NCBI RefSeq assembly: GCF_030272615.1
Contig: NC_081411.1
Coordinates: 187,371,449-187,435,448, forward strand
DNA length: 64,000 nucleotides
Source of the DNA: Cryptomeria japonica
Lineage: Eukaryota; Streptophyta; Pinopsida; Cupressales; Cupressaceae
Direction of reading: 5' to 3'
This document shows positions 59,101 through 64,000 of this stretch, one piece after another; position 1 is the stretch's first letter; the number at the start of each line of letters is the position of its first letter. The position numbers and the translations under genes are program-made. Below the pieces are notes generated by a model, which saw only the letters and a program-made list of their open reading frames with translations, was not told the DNA's origin and did no database searches.

Positions 59101-59706
59101 TTGCGGCAACAGAGTATGTAATATATCAATGGCTACAGGAAAGTCCAAACCTGCAATATTCGGAACCAACTCCTGCAATTTTTGTTCTTCTATTAACTCA
59201 TTTATTAGAATTTTATAAAGAATTGATTCTTCATTATATAATTGCATGAATGGCCCTCGAGTAATCATCATAAGGTGATTAATAGAGTCAACTCCCTCAG
59301 ATTCTTCTCCCAAAATAGGTCAAACGGCTTGTTGTTGATCAAGCTGGGGTCATGCAGGAGAATACAAGGCTAATGTTTTTGTAGAATTCCCATCTAAAAT
59401 AGTCATATCCCCTGATCTACATCCAATATATGCATCAGTTGTGGCAAGCCAAGGTCTTCCCAAAATCACTGGATATCCTCCCAATGTTGCCTTTGGAGAT
59501 AGAATCATAAAGTCTGCAGGGTATTCCCAGGAGTCCAAAATAACCACTACATCTTCAATCATACCATCAGGTCTCATTGTAGAGCTATCAACAAGTTGTA
59601 GAACTGTGGGTGTAGGCCTTAGACTATTGATTTCAAGCCGTTTCATTACTTCTCTTGTCATCACATTAATGGTTGCCCCTAAATCAATTAAAACATCTCT
59701 TATCTA
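56103..59706 (-). pseudogene. Gypsy-4 Pol: protease, RT, RNase H, integrase
   Basis: Protease is VLIDLGATINVMT (about 59695-59655) and LGRPWLATTDAY. RT has WRVCVDYRALN (58705), FFDGFNGYN then TAG 58570 for the Gln of YNQI, CNAPSTFQRAV, and the active site YMDDFTTYG (about 58413-58387). RNase H has IHTDASDYALG and LEVHTDH-like FVHTDHIAIKYL. The integrase zinc finger is HACHDEPCGGH...CDRC; the core is [20 protein letters not shown] and TNRELEAIL, so DDE is present. C-terminal WLGPYKIEEV lies at 56425. Stops are TGA 59350, TGA near 59312, TAG 58855, 58570, 57862, 57214. A frameshift lies near 57020. Confidence 0.9.
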
Positions 59707-61737
59707 GTTGCCATTAATGACTATACTTACAACAGGACTACCTGGATCAGAATATTTTGGAATTGCAACCTTGCCTAACATAATATCTGCCACTTGAGCC
59801 ATAACATGCATTGTTTGTGGGTCCTTCTTCTTCGTGCCAATTTTTTTTAGATATGCTTCTCCTAGTGCCTTACCATATATGGGAACATCTTTTATTCCTT
59901 GCAACAATGGAATTTTAACACAAATATGCTTTAGTTGATCTATAATATCAAAGCCTTGCTCTTGTTCTATGGGAAATTCCTTTTCTTGCAATCTCTGGGG
60001 AAATGGTGGTAATATCTTCTTCTGAGGTATTGCATCTGTTGGATCAGAGATTTCTTTTTCTTCTTGTACCTCGGTGATAATCGGAGGAGATGGATTAGGT
60101 AGTTTTGTCCCAGATCGAAGGTGAATATCACTTAGAGATAGAGAATAGGTTGGGTATTGACTAAGATCAGCTGAATAAGCTTCTTGTTGTTGTTGAGATT
60201 TAATATTAGGATTTGGCAGTGGTTGAGTAGGCAACTGCATTGGTTTAGGTGGGACAACAGTGGCTGCAGGAGGTTGTGGCTGCTAAATAGCCTGTTGATA
60301 ACCAGAAGATTGGGTATTCCATGGCTGACTCCCCCTCCATTGAGAAATAGGTTGTCAATTCCCTTGAAACTAACTTCCTTGACTTTGAGGTGGATACCAA
60401 TTCCCTTGTGGCTGCTACTACTGTGGCGTTTGATTACTGAAATGTTGCCCTTGACCTTGAGAACCATACCAGTTTTCATAATTACCAATATTTTGAGCAT
60501 AAGATGGTTGCCATTGGTTATTTGGTACATAAGAATTTCCACTATAACCAGAAAAAGAAATTGGATCTGGAGGCATACCTTGTCTTTGGAAATTTGGCCT
60601 TCTTTGAGCAACATAGAAGACTTGCTCATCCTCACCTTGTATTGGCTTGAAGTCAGGAACTTCCACATTTGCAACCATTTTGCATCGGCAATTCTTCTTT
60701 CACTGTCTACAATGAGGGAAAAATTCTGCAAGAAATGTATTAGATTATTCATGTTTCTTCTTAGCTACAAGTGTATCCAACTGGGTGGCCATATTATTTA
60801 TAATGTCCTCCTTAAAGTGCTTCAATAGATGGCTAAGTTCCAATCTAGAAACTCCAGTACCAGATGCTGATAAAAGTGTTCCTGGCTTGAAATGCTTGTT
60901 CTTCTTAGCAGCAGACCTGAAATACTTCTTACAAATTTGTCCTATTTCAGCCCAAGTGGACTGTGTAATTCCACCTCCTCCCATAAGATCCAAAGAATTA
61001 GTGCATTCATCACTGATTCCCCTCAAAAATATCAACTTGAGGGAATCTTCATTGAGATTACTATGTTTGGACTTTTTGACACTAAACAAGAACCTCTCCA
61101 GATAATCTTCAAGACTCTCATCTTCTTTCTGTGTCATTCTAAAGATATCATCCCCATGACAATCAGTGCCTCTACAAAAATCTTTGTATTTTGCAAGAAA
61201 CAACTATTTCATCTCATCCCATGTATTGATTGTGCTACAACCCAAGCTCATAAACCATCTCAAGGATGACTCCTTCAAGGTGGCAGGAAAAATTTTGAGT
61301 CTATGGGCATATGTAGTATAGTCAAAACTCCTACAAAGAACATCAAACTCAAACAGAAATGTGTATGGGTCCTTAGTCACCAATCCATAGAATTTAGGGA
61401 GGGAAGAAGCTGTAATGTTCTTGAGATTTGCATTATCATGTTGATCAGATATGGGGAACTCAAATGTTGGGTCTGGTTGTGGTGGTGGATTATTTCCACC
61501 AGGAGGTGGGTTTCCTTGCATTGGACTTATGGGGGTTGTTACTATATGAAATTCTTCTTCTTCAGATCCAAAGAGGAAATGAAGACTACCTTCTGGGAAT
61601 TTAGATTTAGGGTGATTCAAATTCTCTGGGGTTTGATAAAGTTCAACAAAAGGATTTATATCTGAGGAATTATTTTCTGCATGATTAGGATGACTGGATA
61701 GAAATCTACTTAGGACATCTCTTCTTCGTCTATGCAT
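59707..61737 (-). pseudogene. Gypsy-4 Gag region
   Basis: The ATG at 61737 follows a leader of about 100 bases. The first block has a Pro-rich stretch, then the gag core (NLKNITASSLPKFYG, FPATLKESSLRWFMSL). After TAG 61204 it continues LAKYKDFCRGTD and FLRGISDECTNSL, the typical retrotransposon-gag part of Athila-like elements. Downstream parts are Gln/Pro-rich (60680-60240) and run into the protease lead-in (60240-59704). Stops are TAG 61204, TAA 60745, paired TAGs near 60418 and TAG near 60285. No clear CCHC knuckle is visible. The frame is the same as pol. Confidence 0.85.
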
Positions 61738-61838
61738 GCAGATTCATGAAATTTTTCGAACACTCAAGTATGCCAAAAAAATAATTAACTGAAAATTGAA
61801 AAGATAATAACCATAACAGGTTCTTAGTTTGACACCAT

Positions 61839-61856
61839 CCCCCGACAACGGCGCCA
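61839..61856 (-). other. Primer binding site of Gypsy-4, TGGCGCC type
   Basis: On - it reads TGGCGCCGTTGTCGGGGG, four bases from the LTR. This class of site is characteristic of Athila/Tat elements and is usually matched to tRNA-Asp. Confidence 0.85.
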
Positions 61857-61860
61857 AAAA

Positions 61861-63143
61861 TGTTCACCCCAACAATAAGAATAATAACTCTAATTGAAGT
61901 CTCAATCCGAAGTTTGGACATTCATTTGGTAAAGTCACTATTTCCATAGCTAGTGTTCATTTGATTGTCAACCCAGGGACATAGTACTTGAAATGGATCT
62001 GTACTATATATGCACTAAGTTCCTACAATAGCTATTCTGCATTACTGCAATAACTAACATTATGCGGAAAAAGGTAAACAAGAATGGAAACTATGGAAAG
62101 GCTATAGGAAAATTTCTGAATAAATTCATAAAAGCAATGTTGGATAAATTCAATATGGATAAATAGAAAATACTCTATTCTGGCTTGGCTACAGGAACAA
62201 TCAGTGGATCTGTTTTCAGTGGCTGCAGGAACAGTCAACACGAGAACTTCTATTGCAGCTTAAGGAAAGAAAACTAATTTTAACGAACATATAGGATCAC
62301 TCACCAAGTGGGACCCCTTGGATGAGTGATACCAGGCTTCCCGAAAACAACTCTTAACATATCAAAATAACATAACTTTATTCATTGCTTTCTGAAAGTG
62401 ATTACATAGTTTTAATATGAAAAAGAAAGTCAAGAATGATTATCAAAAATCCTCTGTCCAATTCTTCTTTCTTCTGGCTAGCTAACCCTGAGAAGAAGAA
62501 GAGTTTCTTATTAAAAAGAAATTAACTATAATAGACAACACAAATCACGCCCAGAAGAAGAGGCGAATGATTGACCTATAGAAGAGATAACTAGAGCTAT
62601 GATGCAGGAAATGTGGATCTAAACCAAACCACAATCATTGCATGTCATGGCGGTATTTGCAAATTCAATGCCCACTGAAGTTAGACATTGGTAGTGTCGC
62701 TTGACTGCTCCGCTAATGTCATCCCTTACGCTTGCTCAGCTCTTCTACAGTTTGATCTTCAATTATCTCTTACATATCCTTCCCTTCATCAGGTGTGATA
62801 GGAGAATATCCACCACAGCATCATTTATTACCTGCACTACAACAGAAATAACATATAAGTACATACATACACATTTTATTTAATTAACACATCTATTAAT
62901 TCACATATGATATTTCCCTAAATAATCCACATGGCAACAGGAATAAATCACATGGCTGCAGGAATAAATGACATGGCTGCAGGAATAGACTGGAAAAGAT
63001 AAAACATGATTTAATAAGTTCAGGTTTAACATATGGAATACATATAGTCAAGTTCCAATACATCACTACTACTATGCAAACCAAAAGGTAACAAAAACCC
63101 AAGAGTTTTGAAGATAAAAATATGACAAAGTCTCAACTCATCA
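61861..63143 (-). repeat. 5' LTR of Gypsy-4
   Basis: 1,283 bp, on + TGTTCACCCCAAC to AACTCATCA. It aligns with the left copy throughout, which makes the 5 bp TTTAT duplication unambiguous. Confidence 0.92.
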
Positions 63144-64000
63144 TTTATCATAAATGAAACTCTCGGTTTTGGGAAGAGACAACGGGCATTTGATATCCTG
63201 GTAGGAAGGCAACTAAAACAATCTATTGCGAGTTTGGGTAGTCAGTGAGATGAAAAAGTATGGGGTTAATTTAAGGCATTCCGGAAGGCTATGAATTCTA
63301 GGGAGAGGGTTCCAAAGCAAATTATTGAGAAATACTCAACCGAGATATGCTTCATGGTTAAGAAAGATGAAACTTTAATGGAATATCAAGCTCGGGAAGA
63401 TATGGATTGAAGAGATGGGTTATGGAGTTGATGCATAGATTCTAGATGCTTATGCACAGTTGCTAATTAATGCACCTATTGATGAATTTAAGAAAAACTT
63501 TGGTACTGCTAAGAAGAAAAAGAAAGAGGTTGAAACTAAGTTTAACTAGAAGAAGAGGGAGAAGCAACGGGGAAAGGCAGACAAATTTATGGAACACGTA
63601 TCTCAGGACATCAAGGCATTAATCGATGTTGTTCTAGAAAAAAGAAGAAAGAGGAAAGAACCAAATATTTTTATTGGTCCCATTCCATCAGAAACTAAAT
63701 CTGATGATGACACACCCTTAGCATTTAAGAGGGTATTGAGGAAGAAAGGAGAAGAGACTAAGGTAGAAGCTAGGAAGCAACCAGTTAGGAAAGTTACAAT
63801 CAGGGTACCAACACAGAAACGAGCTCCTAAGGAAACACCTTCTGCCCCATCCTATACTAGAAGAAGAAAGAAGATGGATGACATTGATCTTGCACTTGTA
63901 TCTAGTAATGTAACTCTTATTTCACCCAAGACTTGTGCAAAATTGGTTGATGAAATAACTAAAGATGGTATGTTGAAGAATGTACAATTCTATTATGAGC
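63144..64000 (+). pseudogene. Element C ORF2, continuation after Gypsy-4, running off the window
   Basis: After the duplicated TTTAT the frame resumes with AFDILVGRQL, matching FDILVGKQLL of B, then KQIIEKYSTEICFMVKKDE (B: IVDKYQKEICFVIKKDE). A basic region (KKKKEV at 63510-63530; RRRKK near 63860) and VDEITKDGMLKNV (B: LSEITEDGKLKNI) follow. Several stops and frame changes occur between 63250 and 63560. The remaining C-terminal part, expected to include the coiled coil, is beyond 64000. Confidence 0.75.

Larger units (their letters stand above)
46689..63143 (-). mobile_element. Gypsy-4: Athila-like Ty3/gypsy element with a third ORF
   Basis: It is flanked by TTTAT (46684-46688 and 63144-63148). 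It spans 16,455 bp, about 11.3 kb without its own insertion. LTRs are about 1.28 kb. The primer site is TGGCGCCGTTGTCGGGGG, the type used by Athila/Tat elements. Protease LIDLGATINVM and RT YMDDFTTYG are Athila-like. Gag and pol lie in a single minus frame from 61737 to about 57022, broken mainly by TAG stops. Between pol and the 3' LTR lies an extra ORF where Athila elements often have an env-like gene. Confidence 0.9.
43472..64000 (+). mobile_element. Element C: pol-less relative of element B, + strand, split by Gypsy-4 and running off the window
   Basis: 5' LTR, primer site, ORF1 with four CCHC knuckles, a 346 nt spacer and ORF2 are on +. ORF2 is interrupted at 46688 by Gypsy-4 and resumes at 63149 in the matching position of the B protein. 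The 3' half and 3' LTR lie beyond 64000. LTR sequence differs from B overall, so C is another family with the same design. An LTR start at 43429 (TGTTGGGTTTG) is an alternative. Confidence 0.82.

Noticed and set aside
1-64000. Host genes, tRNA or rRNA genes, CRISPR arrays, bacterial operons
   Set aside because: Every long frame with recognisable domains belongs to a retrotransposon; tRNA-like matches are only primer binding sites.

Overview
The window is plant nuclear DNA made almost wholly of LTR retrotransposons, most of them nested inside one another. I found no host gene, tRNA, rRNA, CRISPR array or bacterial-type feature. The elements are Ty1/copia and Ty3/gypsy types with plant-style primer binding sites (tRNA-iMet for most, the TGGCGCC... 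type for one Athila-like element). With 64 kb lacking genes, several very long LTRs (1.5 to over 4 kb) and moderately old, stop-riddled copies, a large-genome seed plant is likely. A conifer is plausible but cannot be proven from this sequence. || Layout. (1) 1-6212: SIRE-like copia element on + (Copia-1), left LTR cut by the window edge. (2) 6213-6908: part of another copia-type LTR. (3) 6952-14680: a complete but dead gypsy element on + (Gypsy-2) with a chromodomain-like tail and target duplication ATTAT. (4) 15120-42438: a minus-strand copia-type element with giant LTRs of about 3.3 kb (element A), hit by at least four insertions: a 3.2 kb solo LTR (15150-18348, AGGGG), the best preserved copia copy (Copia-2, 21927-29502, ATAGT/ATAGC), a truncated gypsy (Gypsy-3, 30224-about 32950) and the pol-less element B (33946-40662, CACTC). 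A small-LTR element D cuts it at 42439. (5) 43472-64000 and beyond: element C, a + strand relative of B, split by an Athila-like gypsy on - (Gypsy-4, 46689-63143, TTTAT). Gypsy-4's 3' LTR is split by a large solo LTR (47874-53036, CATAT), itself split by a small copia solo LTR (50715-51600, TAGTC). This is a four-level nest. || Most unusual content. B and C have normal copia-type LTRs, primer sites and (in B) a polypurine tract, but no protease, integrase or reverse transcriptase. They carry two genes. ORF1 is a coiled-coil protein with four CCHC zinc knuckles. ORF2 is about 1,100 codons: an uncharacterised N-terminal module, a basic PKKKRKV nuclear-localisation-type motif and a C-terminal coiled coil. 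The genes are separated by a spacer of nearly identical length (343 and 346 nt). Two motifs of the ORF2 module recur at the same spacing in the third ORF of the unrelated Gypsy-4. This suggests one accessory domain used by two retrotransposon superfamilies. || All coding regions are disabled by stops and frameshifts. Most premature stops are TAG, the signature expected from decay of methylated CHG sites.
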